A DNA stretch of 64,000 bases from Caballeronia arvi (GTDB lineage: Bacteria > Pseudomonadota > Gammaproteobacteria > Burkholderiales > Burkholderiaceae). Location of the stretch: NCBI RefSeq assembly GCF_001544695.2, contig NZ_FCOM02000045.1, positions 1 through 64,000 on the forward strand. The letters are read 5' to 3'. Shown one piece after another: positions 54,103-61,692 of this stretch (position 1 is its first letter; every line of letters starts with the position of its first letter). The notes beneath the pieces are model-generated. The model saw only the letters and a program-made list of their open reading frames with translations. It ran no database searches and had not been told where the DNA came from. The position numbers and the translations under genes were made by a program.

Positions 54103-55602
54103 ATGGATGAAATGAATAACCTCGGCTTCACTCTGGCGGCCGCGTGCAGAAAGCACGGCGCGGCGATCGCCATTGAAGCGGCTGAAACGAAGCTGACGTA
54201 CGCGGCGCTGCTCGACCGCGCGATGCATGTCGAGCGCGCGCTCGCCGCCCACGGCTTGCAAGCCGACGAACCGGTGCACGTGTTCGTGTCCAGTCATCCG
54301 GCGGACCTCGCCGGTTTTCTCGGCGTGTGGCTCGCGGGCGGTGTCGTGGTGCCGCTGCATCGCACGTCGCCGGCGAGCGTGATCGACAGCGTGCAAGGCC
54401 GAAGCCGCGCGCGGTTCGTGGTCGATGTGGCGCGCGCGGATCAAGCCGAAGACGACGCCATCGCGCGTTTCGGCGAAACGCCGCCGCCGGTGCGCGCGCA
54501 ACTCGAACGCGCTGCGATGATCATCTTCACGTCCGGCTCGACGGGCGCGCCGAAGGGCGTCGTGATCGGTCACGATGCGTTCAGCGGCAAGCTTCGCGCC
54601 ATCGACGCGATGATCCACTTCCGCCGCAACGAACGCACGCTGCAACTGCTGAACATCACGTTCAGCTTCGGCATCTGGTCGAGCCTTCTGACGCTGATCG
54701 GCGGCGGAACCATCGTGCTGCCGCAGAAGTTCGTTCCGGCGCTGCTGCTCGAACAATTGCGCAATGAAGAGATTCATCGCGTGGGCGTGGTGCCGACAAT
54801 GTTGCGCGCGATGCTCGCCGTGCTCGCGCAAGACGCCGATGGCCTCACCGCCGCCTGTCCCGCGCTGCGCCAGATCCTGACCGGGGGCGAGCAGTTGAGC
54901 GAGCAGCTCGCGACGCAGGTCGCGCAGCTTTTCCCTGATACCGATCTCGTGAATATCTTCGGCCTCACCGAAACATCCACGTGCGATTTCTTCCAGTTTC
55001 CGCGGGACCGTCAGGCGAATCCGCATTCGCTGGGTCTGCCGTCGAGCAACGTGCGGTTTCGCGTCGTCGATGAACTGAGCGCGCCGTGCGGGCAGGGCGT
55101 CATCGGCGAATTGCAGATCACGAGTCCGTTCCTGATGAGCGGCTACCTCGATGAACCCGGTCTCACGCAAGCCGCGTTCTCCGATGGCTGGTTCAGAACC
55201 GGCGACCTCGCGCAACTCGAAACGGACGGCCAGGTGCGTCTGATGGGCCGCTCAAAGGAACTCATCTCGCGCGGCGGCAACAAGGTGACGCCGATGGAAG
55301 TCGAGCGCGCCCTCAAGCAATACGACGCTGTTTGCGACTGCATGGTCGTCGGCGCGCCCGATGACATTCTCGGCGAACGCATTCACGCGCTGATCGTTCC
55401 GAACAGCGGCTGCGCGATCGAAGCGGACCCGTTGCGCGCGTTTCTCTCGACCCGGCTCGACCGCTTCAAGATGCCGGACTTCATCTACATCGCCGATGCC
55501 CTTCCTATCGGGCGAACCGGAAAGGCGGACCGGCGCGAGCTGCGCAACATGATTTCGGGCGGCGCGCTGTCACCGTTGTCATCGCTTGCAGGCCGTTCCT
55601 GA
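54103..55602 (+). CDS. AMP-forming acyl-CoA ligase (class I adenylate-forming)
   Basis: The 499-residue enzyme shows adenylation motifs in order: IIFTSGSTGAPKGVVIGH (P-loop) near residue 150, IFGLTETST near residue 288, GWFRTGDLA, KELISRGGNKVTPMEVE and a C-terminal PIGRTGKADRREL carrying the catalytic Lys. It activates a carboxylic acid with ATP and CoA. Placed 45 bp after atoE and 23 bp before an enoyl-CoA hydratase, it probably activates the acid imported by AtoE. A short acid is implied by the neighbours, not by the sequence itself. Confidence 0.88.
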   Translation: MDEMNNLGFTLAAACRKHGAAIAIEAAETKLTYAALLDRAMHVERALAAHGLQADEPVHVFVSSHPADLAGFLGVWLAGGVVVPLHRTSPASVIDSVQGRSRARFVVDVARADQAEDDAIARFGETPPPVRAQLERAAMIIFTSGSTGAPKGVVIGHDAFSGKLRAIDAMIHFRRNERTLQLLNITFSFGIWSSLLTLIGGGTIVLPQKFVPALLLEQLRNEEIHRVGVVPTMLRAMLAVLAQDADGLTAACPALRQILTGGEQLSEQLATQVAQLFPDTDLVNIFGLTETSTCDFFQFPRDRQANPHSLGLPSSNVRFRVVDELSAPCGQGVIGELQITSPFLMSGYLDEPGLTQAAFSDGWFRTGDLAQLETDGQVRLMGRSKELISRGGNKVTPMEVERALKQYDAVCDCMVVGAPDDILGERIHALIVPNSGCAIEADPLRAFLSTRLDRFKMPDFIYIADALPIGRTGKADRRELRNMISGGALSPLSSLAGRS

Positions 55603-55625
55603 TACCGAACCGGAGAGAGACATCG

Positions 55626-56441
55626 ATGTCCGAATTCATCACGCTCAAATACGAAGTCAAAGAGTCGATCGCGATCATCACGCTGAACCGTCCGGAGCGC
55701 CTGAACGCGCTGGGCAAGAAGTCGCTCGAAGAAATCAACGCCGTCATGAACCGCGCGGAAGGCGACGCAAGCGTGCGCGCCATCGTCATCCACGGTGAGG
55801 GCAAGGCGTTCTCGTCGGGCTTCGATCTGAAGGAACAGATGGAAGCGCGTCCGGAAGGCGCGGCCGTGTGGCGCGAAATTCTCGACCGCGATTTCGATAC
55901 CACCATGCGCTTCTGGGACTGCCCGAAGCCGACCATCGCCGCGGTGCACGGCGCCTGCGTGGCCGGCGCGTTCGAGATCGTGCTCGCGTGCGATATCACC
56001 GTGGCCGCGCGCTCGGCCATCTTCGGCGAGCCGGAGCTCAAGTTCGGCGCGGGCATCGTCACGATGCTGCTGCCGTGGATGACCAACCCCAAGCAGGCGA
56101 AGGAAATCATCCTGACAGGCCTCGACCATATCGATGCGCAAAAGGGCGCGGAACTGGGCTTCGTCAATCGCGTCGTCGATGACGGCGAGCACCTGAACGA
56201 AGCGCTGCGAATCGCGCGCACGATGTGCGTCATCGATCCGAACCTGATGCGCGAAACCAAGCGCGCGATCAATCACAGCTTCGAGGCGCGCGGCATGAAG
56301 GAGACGCTCAAGCACGCGCTCGATATCGACCATGCGGTCGAGACGGCGGTGTCGCCCGACAAGAAGGCATTCATGGAAGTGGCGCGCGCGCAGGGCATGC
56401 GCGAGGCCATCCGCTGGCGTGACCGCCGCTTCGAAGTCTGA
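55626..56441 (+). CDS. Enoyl-CoA hydratase/crotonase-family protein
   Basis: The 271-residue crotonase has IAIITLNRPERLNALGKKSLEEI, the oxyanion region GKAFSSGFDLKEQ, and both expected catalytic Glu positions: one in HGACVAGAFEIVLACDITVA and one in IFGEPELKFGAG. Hydration of an enoyl-CoA to a 3-hydroxyacyl-CoA is the most likely reaction. In an operon with an acryloyl-CoA reductase it would give 3-hydroxypropionyl-CoA from acryloyl-CoA. GGAGAGAG precedes the ATG. Confidence 0.88.
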   Translation: MSEFITLKYEVKESIAIITLNRPERLNALGKKSLEEINAVMNRAEGDASVRAIVIHGEGKAFSSGFDLKEQMEARPEGAAVWREILDRDFDTTMRFWDCPKPTIAAVHGACVAGAFEIVLACDITVAARSAIFGEPELKFGAGIVTMLLPWMTNPKQAKEIILTGLDHIDAQKGAELGFVNRVVDDGEHLNEALRIARTMCVIDPNLMRETKRAINHSFEARGMKETLKHALDIDHAVETAVSPDKKAFMEVARAQGMREAIRWRDRRFEV

Positions 56442-56478
56442 TGCTGCAAACCCAAATCATCTAACTGGAGAACACGTG

Positions 56479-57474
56479 ATGACCGGACAGACGTTCAATG
56501 CAATGATGCTCCGCGAGGAAGACAAGAAGACCAAGGCCGCGATCGAGAAGCTGAGCTTCGACTCGCTGCCGGGCGAAGACACGCTCGTGAAGATCGAATA
56601 TTCGACCATCAACTTCAAAGACGCGCTGGCCGTCACGGGCAAAGGAAAGATCGTCAAGACGTGGCCGCTGGTTCCGGGCATCGACTTCTCGGGCGAAGTG
56701 GTCGAGACATCGAATCCGAATCTGCGCGCGGGGCAGAAAGTCGTGCTGACCGGCTGGAGCGTCGGCGAGAAATACTGGGGCGGCTACAGCCAGTATCAGC
56801 GCGTGCGCGGCGAATGGCTGGTGCCGCTGCCCGAAGGACTCACCACCCGGCAGGCGATGATGATCGGCACCGCGGGCTTCACCGGCATGCTGTGCGTGAA
56901 CGCGCTCGAAAGCGCGGGCGTGACGCCCGCGAGCGGTCCCGTGCTCGTGACGGGCGCGGCGGGCGGCGTGGGCAGCGTCGCGGTGGCCGTGTTGGACAAG
57001 CTGGGTTACGAGGTGTTCGCGCTCGCCGGCAACGAAGAGAAGCACGAATACGTGAAGGGCCTCGGCGCGAAAGCGTTCGTCGATGGTCCGCAATGGGCCG
57101 ATGCGCCGCGCGCGCTCGAAGCGCAGAAATGGGCCGCGGCAATCGACACGGTCGGCTCGAAAGTGCTCGCGCGCGTGCTCGCCGAGATGAACTACAACGG
57201 CGTGGTCGCGGCGTGCGGGCTCGCGGGCGGCGCCGACTTGCCGACCACGGTCATGCCGTTCATCCTGCGCGGCGTGAAGCTGATCGGCGTCGATTCGGTC
57301 ATGCTGCCGTCGAAGGATCGCATCAAGGCGTGGAACCGCATCGTCATCGATCTTCCCGCTGCGCTGCTCGACGGCATCACCGCGCAAACGGTTCGGCTCG
57401 AAGACGTGGGCCCCGCAGCGGAAGCGATGCTTGCCGGCCGACTCAAAGGCCGCGTGCTGGTGGACGTCAACTGA
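56479..57474 (+). CDS. acuI: Acryloyl-CoA reductase (NADPH), AcuI/YhdH type
   Basis: Start at 56479 with GGAG nine bases upstream; 331 residues. It is a zinc-free MDR family quinone-oxidoreductase-like enzyme, and its sequence follows E. coli YhdH closely: FNAMMLREEDKKTKAAI, STINFKDALAVTGKGKIVKTWPLVPGIDFSGEV, TGAAGGVGSVAVAVLDKLGYEVFA, AACGLAGGADLPTTVMPFILRGVKLIGVDSVM. YhdH/AcuI reduces toxic acryloyl-CoA to propionyl-CoA. The family assignment is strong. It is last in the operon and followed by a hairpin. Confidence 0.92.
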   Translation: MTGQTFNAMMLREEDKKTKAAIEKLSFDSLPGEDTLVKIEYSTINFKDALAVTGKGKIVKTWPLVPGIDFSGEVVETSNPNLRAGQKVVLTGWSVGEKYWGGYSQYQRVRGEWLVPLPEGLTTRQAMMIGTAGFTGMLCVNALESAGVTPASGPVLVTGAAGGVGSVAVAVLDKLGYEVFALAGNEEKHEYVKGLGAKAFVDGPQWADAPRALEAQKWAAAIDTVGSKVLARVLAEMNYNGVVAACGLAGGADLPTTVMPFILRGVKLIGVDSVMLPSKDRIKAWNRIVIDLPAALLDGITAQTVRLEDVGPAAEAMLAGRLKGRVLVDVN

Positions 57475-57498
57475 CGTTTGCGCGTTGCGTCGAACATG

Positions 57499-57532
57499 CC
57501 CGGATGCTTCGCTGCTCATGCGTGCATCCGGG
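57499..57532 (+). terminator. Hairpin after acuI
   Basis: CCCGGATGC (57499-57507) pairs with GCATCCGGG (57524-57532), 9 bp, 25 bp after the acuI stop codon. No T-run follows, so it may be a processing or weak termination site. Confidence 0.55.
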
Positions 57533-57677
57533 TCGCATGAATCGGGACCGGCTATGATGCGCGTACTTTTGTCATCGCGCGCTGCTATAAAAAGCACGGA
57601 ACGTTCATGGACACTCGCAACTTGCATTCGGGCATCGCAGTCGCTCGCCGATGCGCTCGGCACCGGACTGCGCGCCC

Positions 57678-58115
57678 ATGCTGACATGGTCGGTCTACGG
57701 CGGCCTGTTTCTCGCGGCCTTCGGCGCGGCGACGCTGTTGCCGCTTCAGTCGGAGGCGGTGCTGGTCGGGCTGCTGCTGAGCAAACACTATTCGGTGAAC
57801 CTGCTGCTCGCGGTGGCGACGGCCGGCAACGTGCTCGGATCGGTCGTCAACTGGCTGCTCGGCCGCTATATCGAACGCTGGAAACACAAACGCTGGTTTC
57901 CCGTTTCCGATGAAAAGCTCGAAAAGGCGCAACGCACCTACCGACGCTTCGGCCAGTGGTCGCTGCTGCTGAGCTGGGCGCCGGTGATCGGCGATCCGCT
58001 CACGCTGCTCGCCGGCGTCATGCGCGAGCCGTTCGCGCGCTTCTTGATCCTCGTGACGATCGCCAAGCTCGGCCGATATCTCGTCCTGACGCTGGTGACG
58101 CTTTCCATCGTCTGA
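57678..58115 (+). CDS. YqaA/DedA-like small membrane protein
   Basis: The 145-residue product starting at 57678 (MLTWSVYGGLFLAAFGAATLLP) has the SNARE-associated/DedA-type YqaA pattern: LLPLQSEAVLVGLLLSKHYSVNLLLAVATAGNVLGSVVNWLLGRYIE, then RFGQWSLLLSWAPVIGDPLTLLAGVMREPF and a C-terminal membrane segment. The usual length for YqaA is near 140 residues, which it matches. DedA-family proteins act in phospholipid scrambling and envelope homeostasis. No operon partner is obvious; the ribosome binding site is weak, and the ATG at 57651 is an alternative. Confidence 0.8.
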   Translation: MLTWSVYGGLFLAAFGAATLLPLQSEAVLVGLLLSKHYSVNLLLAVATAGNVLGSVVNWLLGRYIERWKHKRWFPVSDEKLEKAQRTYRRFGQWSLLLSWAPVIGDPLTLLAGVMREPFARFLILVTIAKLGRYLVLTLVTLSIV

Positions 58116-58139
58116 AGTTGGCGCGTCATTTTTGTTCGA

Positions 58140-58151
58140 CTACTATAGTAG
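58140..58151. promoter_or_regulatory. Palindrome CTACTATAGTAG upstream of the GNAT gene
   Basis: A perfect 12-base palindrome followed at once by TAGACATTAGTCAACTA, which resembles the TetR-type sites at 52.6 kb with a one-base shift. It lies 34 bp before the acetyltransferase ATG, at the expected promoter position. Confidence 0.4.
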
Positions 58152-58184
58152 ACATTAGTCAACTATGAAATACGGGTTCGAACG

Positions 58185-58703
58185 ATGAATATCCGCGATG
58201 CAGGCCCGGGCGATCTCCCGGTCATCACCTCGATCTACAACGACGCCGTGCAGCACACGACGGCGATCTGGAACGACAAGCTCGTCGACGTCGCGAACCG
58301 CACGCAATGGCTCGCCGATCGCGAGAAGCAGGGCTATCCGGTGCTGGTCGCGGTCGACGAAGCCGGCGAAGTCCTGGGCTATGCGTCGTTCGGAGACTGG
58401 CGCGCGTTCGATGGTTACCAGCACACGGTCGAGCATTCGGTGTACGTGCATGCGACTCAGCGCGGCAAGCGCATCGGCGATGCGCTGATGCGCGCGCTGA
58501 TCGAACGTGCGCGTGCCATCGGCAAGCACGTCATGGTCGCGGCGATCGAATCGGGAAACAAGGGCTCCATCCGCCTGCACGAAAAGCTCGGCTTCAGCCA
58601 CGTGGGGCAGATGCCGCAGGTCGGCATGAAGTTCGGCAAGTGGCTCGATCTGACGTTTCTGCAGTTGATTCTCGACGACCGCGCGACGCCCGACGCCGCG
58701 TAA
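58185..58703 (+). CDS. GNAT N-acetyltransferase (phosphinothricin/methionine sulfoximine acetyltransferase-like)
   Basis: The 172-residue protein begins with NIRDAGPGDLPVITSIYNDAVQHTTAIWND, a close match to the Pat/YncA start. It has the acetyl-CoA binding loop TQRGKRIGDALMRALIERARAIGKHVMVAAIESGNKGSIRLHEKLGF and ends with WLDLTFLQL. Relatives acetylate phosphinothricin, methionine sulfoximine or related amino acid analogues. It is isolated between the YqaA-like gene and the convergent MFS gene. A candidate operator overlaps its promoter. Confidence 0.88.
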   Translation: MNIRDAGPGDLPVITSIYNDAVQHTTAIWNDKLVDVANRTQWLADREKQGYPVLVAVDEAGEVLGYASFGDWRAFDGYQHTVEHSVYVHATQRGKRIGDALMRALIERARAIGKHVMVAAIESGNKGSIRLHEKLGFSHVGQMPQVGMKFGKWLDLTFLQLILDDRATPDAA

Positions 58704-58715
58704 AACTCCCGTCGC

Positions 58716-59960
58716 CTACGATGGCGACGCCTGGCCGCTCGCCCGCCGTCTGAGCACGGGGGCGAATCCCAGCAGGCCGGCGATCGGGCCGATCACGAGC
58801 AGCCACGACGAATCGAGCCCGATCTTTTCGAACAGCGCGGTTGCCGCTGAAATCGATACGACCGTGATCGCGAAGCCGATCGAATTCTGAATGGCGAGCG
58901 CGCTGCCCACGAGTTCGGGCGGGCAAGCCTTCGCGGAAAGCGCGGAAAACTGCGGCGAATCCGCGACGACGGTCGCGCCCCACACTAGCATCAGAACGAG
59001 CAGAAGCGGGACGCTCGCGTCGCGCCACAGCAGCGCGAACAGCACGCAGCACGTGCCCGATATCGCCAGCGCGCCTGCCGCAACGGCCGCGCTGCCGATT
59101 CTTCGCGACAGCATGCCGCCCGCGAGACAGCCGACGGCGCCTGCCGCGAACACGAAGAACGACAGGCCGGACACGCCGCCCGCGTGCACGCCCTGCGCGA
59201 GCGACGAGTGCGCGATGTAGAGCGGAACCAGCGTCCAGAACGCGTAAAGCTCCCACATGTGGCCGAAATAGCCGAGCGCCGCGCAGCGAAAGTCGGGGCG
59301 TTTGAGTGCATCGAGTATGCCGGGCGATGAAGCCGCCGCGCTTCCCGCCGCACGCCGACGCGCATTCGCTATGCGTGACCCATCGCCGAGAATCGCGATC
59401 AGCACGCTCGCGAGCAACGCCAGCGCCGACGACGCCACGATGATCGCCTGCCACGGCCAGTCCGCGCCCACCACTTTGAGCGCGTGCGGCAGGCCCGAGC
59501 CGAGCGTCAGCATCGCGACGAGTTGCGCCAGCGCGGTGCCGGTTTTCTCGGGCGCCCAGTTGACGATCAGCTTCATGCCCATCGGATAGATGCCGGCGAG
59601 ACACACGCCGACGAGAAAGCGGCACATCGCGCCGGAGAGCACGCCTGTCGCGAGCAGCGCGAACATCGCGTTGAAGACGGCGCCGAGAACGGCGCTCCAG
59701 ACGAAGATCGAACTCGCGCGAAACCGGTCGGCGATGCCGCTCAACGACATCGTCAGCGTGCCGAGGATGAAGCCTGCCTGCACCGCGCTCGTGAGCAAGC
59801 CGATATCCGTCGCGCTGGCGTGCCACGCGCGCGTGATGCCGGCGGCCGCGCCGTTCGCGCTGAACCACAGCGAGGTTCCGAATAGCTGCGCGAGCGAGAT
59901 CACCGTCACGGGGCCGATGCGATCCACGAGCAACCGCCGCACGCCGCTACTTTCCGCCAT
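58716..59960 (-). CDS. MFS transporter, copy 2 of a paralogous pair
   Basis: ATG at 59960 gives 414 residues; a TTG at 59966 has a better-placed AGGAGAG and may be the actual start. Blocks LAQLFGTSLWFSANGAA, GYFGHMWELYAFWTLVPLYIAHSSLA, VVADSPQFSALSAKACPPELVGSALAIQNSIGF recur in the MFS protein at 51251-52477, with two membrane-rich halves. It follows an M20 amidohydrolase gene by 25 bp on the same strand, so it may be the last gene of the MctP/RibH/M20 operon. Its stop is 12 bp from the convergent acetyltransferase stop. Confidence 0.87.
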   Translation of the reverse strand: MAESSGVRRLLVDRIGPVTVISLAQLFGTSLWFSANGAAAGITRAWHASATDIGLLTSAVQAGFILGTLTMSLSGIADRFRASSIFVWSAVLGAVFNAMFALLATGVLSGAMCRFLVGVCLAGIYPMGMKLIVNWAPEKTGTALAQLVAMLTLGSGLPHALKVVGADWPWQAIIVASSALALLASVLIAILGDGSRIANARRRAAGSAAASSPGILDALKRPDFRCAALGYFGHMWELYAFWTLVPLYIAHSSLAQGVHAGGVSGLSFFVFAAGAVGCLAGGMLSRRIGSAAVAAGALAISGTCCVLFALLWRDASVPLLLVLMLVWGATVVADSPQFSALSAKACPPELVGSALAIQNSIGFAITVVSISAATALFEKIGLDSSWLLVIGPIAGLLGFAPVLRRRASGQASPS

Positions 59961-59985
59961 TGCCAAGGGACACTCTCCTGTTGTT

Positions 59986-61176
59986 TCAGCGCGTCGCGGC
60001 TGGCCGTCGGAACCAGGCGTGCGCGAGCGCCGTCCAGTATCGAACGCCTGCCGGAATGAGCGCGTCGTTGAAATCATAGGCCGGGTTGTGCAGGCCCGCA
60101 TCGCCGCCGCTGCCGGCCAGCACATACGCGCCGGGACGGGCTTCCAGCATGAACCCGAAATCCTCGGACGTCATGTTCGGCCCGACATCGGCATGAACGT
60201 GTTCGTCGCCGAAAGTCGCGCGCAGCACGGTGGCGCAGAAGTCGGTTTCGTCTTTCGTGTTGACCGTCGCCGGGTAGTACTGAAAAAACTCGGTTTCGAT
60301 GCGCACGCCATACGAATGCGCCGCCCCCTGACAGAGCCGGTCCACGCCTTCCTTGATGTCGTTCAGCAAACGCGACGACAACGTGCGGATCGTTCCGCGC
60401 ATCTCGACCGATTCGGGCACGACGTTGTCCGTCTCGCCCGCGTGGATCATGCAGACGGACAGCACGGCCGGATCGACCGGGTCCTTATGCCGTGCGCAAA
60501 GCGTCTGGAATTGCAGCACCAGCGCGCACGCGACCGGCACCGGATCGATACCGCGATGAGGTTGCGCCGCATGCGCGCCGACGCCTTTCACGGAAATGCG
60601 AAAGCGCACGCCCGCCGCCATGATCGGACCCGCACGCAAGCCGAAGTGTCCCGCTGGCAGGCTCGGCCAGTTGTGCATCGCGAATACGGCCTCGCTCGGG
60701 AATCGCTCCAGCAGGCCTTCGTCGAGCATGCGCTTCGCGCCCGCGCCGCCTTCTTCCGCAGGCTGAAACACGAAGTGAACGCTGCCGGGCAATCGCGGCA
60801 ATTGCTTGAGCACGCGCGCGGCGGCCAGCAGCATGACCGTGTGGCCATCGTGACCGCAGGCGTGCATGCGGCCTTCGTGACGCGACGCATACGCGTGCTG
60901 ACTCGTCTCGCGGATCGGCAACGCGTCCATGTCCGCGCGCAGCAGAATCGCGCGCGAAGAATCGATGCCGGGCAGGCTCGCGACCACGCCGGTGCCGCCG
61001 AGTCCGCGCGTGACTTCGAAGCCGATGTCGCGCAGTACATCGGCTATCACGTCAGATGTGCGGACTTCCTCGTAACGCAGTTCCGGATGCGCGTGCAGGT
61101 CGTGCCGCAATGCAATCCATCGGGGAAGATGTTGGTCGATCAAATCGTCCAGCAACGTTTCAGTGCCTTGATTCAT
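59986..61176 (-). CDS. M20 family amidohydrolase (hippurate hydrolase/HipO-like)
   Basis: The 396-residue metallo-amidohydrolase has the M20 ligand motifs: ILLRADMDALPI near residue 75, MHACGHDGHTVMLLAAARVL, FQPAEEGGAGAKRML, FAMHNWPSLP and SEDFGFMLEARPGAYVLAGSGG. Members hydrolyse N-acyl or aryl amides, for example hippurate to benzoate and glycine, N-acetyl-amino acids or indole-3-acetyl amides. It lies 15 bp after the lumazine synthase gene in one operon. The substrate here is unknown. Confidence 0.9.
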   Translation of the reverse strand: MNQGTETLLDDLIDQHLPRWIALRHDLHAHPELRYEEVRTSDVIADVLRDIGFEVTRGLGGTGVVASLPGIDSSRAILLRADMDALPIRETSQHAYASRHEGRMHACGHDGHTVMLLAAARVLKQLPRLPGSVHFVFQPAEEGGAGAKRMLDEGLLERFPSEAVFAMHNWPSLPAGHFGLRAGPIMAAGVRFRISVKGVGAHAAQPHRGIDPVPVACALVLQFQTLCARHKDPVDPAVLSVCMIHAGETDNVVPESVEMRGTIRTLSSRLLNDIKEGVDRLCQGAAHSYGVRIETEFFQYYPATVNTKDETDFCATVLRATFGDEHVHADVGPNMTSEDFGFMLEARPGAYVLAGSGGDAGLHNPAYDFNDALIPAGVRYWTALAHAWFRRPAATR

Positions 61177-61191
61177 GCTCTTTTCGAAGGT

Positions 61192-61671
61192 TCATGTGAG
61201 CGTCTCGACGCGATGGTGGTCGAGCGCTTCGAGGTTCAGCAATTGCTGCATGCAGGCGTCGGCCAGCTCGCTTCCCTTGATCGAGAAGTGGTCCTTGAAG
61301 AACTGCAGATGCGCCGCGTGCTCGTGGAAATGATGCGGCGTGAGCACCATCGAGAAGACCGGCACGTTCGCATCGAGTTGCACGCGCATCAATGCATCGA
61401 CGACCGTGCTTGCCACGAAATCATGCCGATAGATGCCGCCATCGACGACGAACGCCGCGCCCGCGATCGCGTCGTAGCGTCCGCTCGCCGCGAGCCGCCG
61501 CGCGAACAGAGGAATCTCGAACGCGCCGGGAACGGTGAAGAAGTGAATGCGGTCTTCATCGATTCCCTTGCCCTGCATGCGGCGCGCGAAGGCCTGCTTG
61601 CCCGGCGCGAGGATGTCCGAATGCCATTGCGCTTCGATGTAGGCAATCGTGAATCCGGCGTGTGCGTTCAT
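61192..61671 (-). CDS. ribH2: 6,7-dimethyl-8-ribityllumazine synthase, type II (RibH2)
   Basis: The 159-residue protein has FTIAYIEAQWHSDIL, the substrate-binding VPGAFEIPLFARRLA, GAAFVVDGGIYRHDFVASTVVDAL with catalytic His, and SMVLTPHHFHEHAAHLQFFKDHF, which is the signature of RibH2-type decameric lumazine synthases as in Brucella and Burkholderia. It is the penultimate riboflavin biosynthetic step, but no other rib genes are nearby. It sits between a symporter and an amidohydrolase in a tight minus-strand operon, so it may be a specialised second copy. Confidence 0.9.
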   Translation of the reverse strand: MNAHAGFTIAYIEAQWHSDILAPGKQAFARRMQGKGIDEDRIHFFTVPGAFEIPLFARRLAASGRYDAIAGAAFVVDGGIYRHDFVASTVVDALMRVQLDANVPVFSMVLTPHHFHEHAAHLQFFKDHFSIKGSELADACMQQLLNLEALDHHRVETLT

Positions 61672-61692
61672 CGTGTGCTCCTTGAAGGCTCG

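Noticed and set aside
61672-61692. FMN riboswitch in front of ribH2
   Set aside because: The gap to the upstream symporter gene is only 21 bp, so there is no room for the aptamer.
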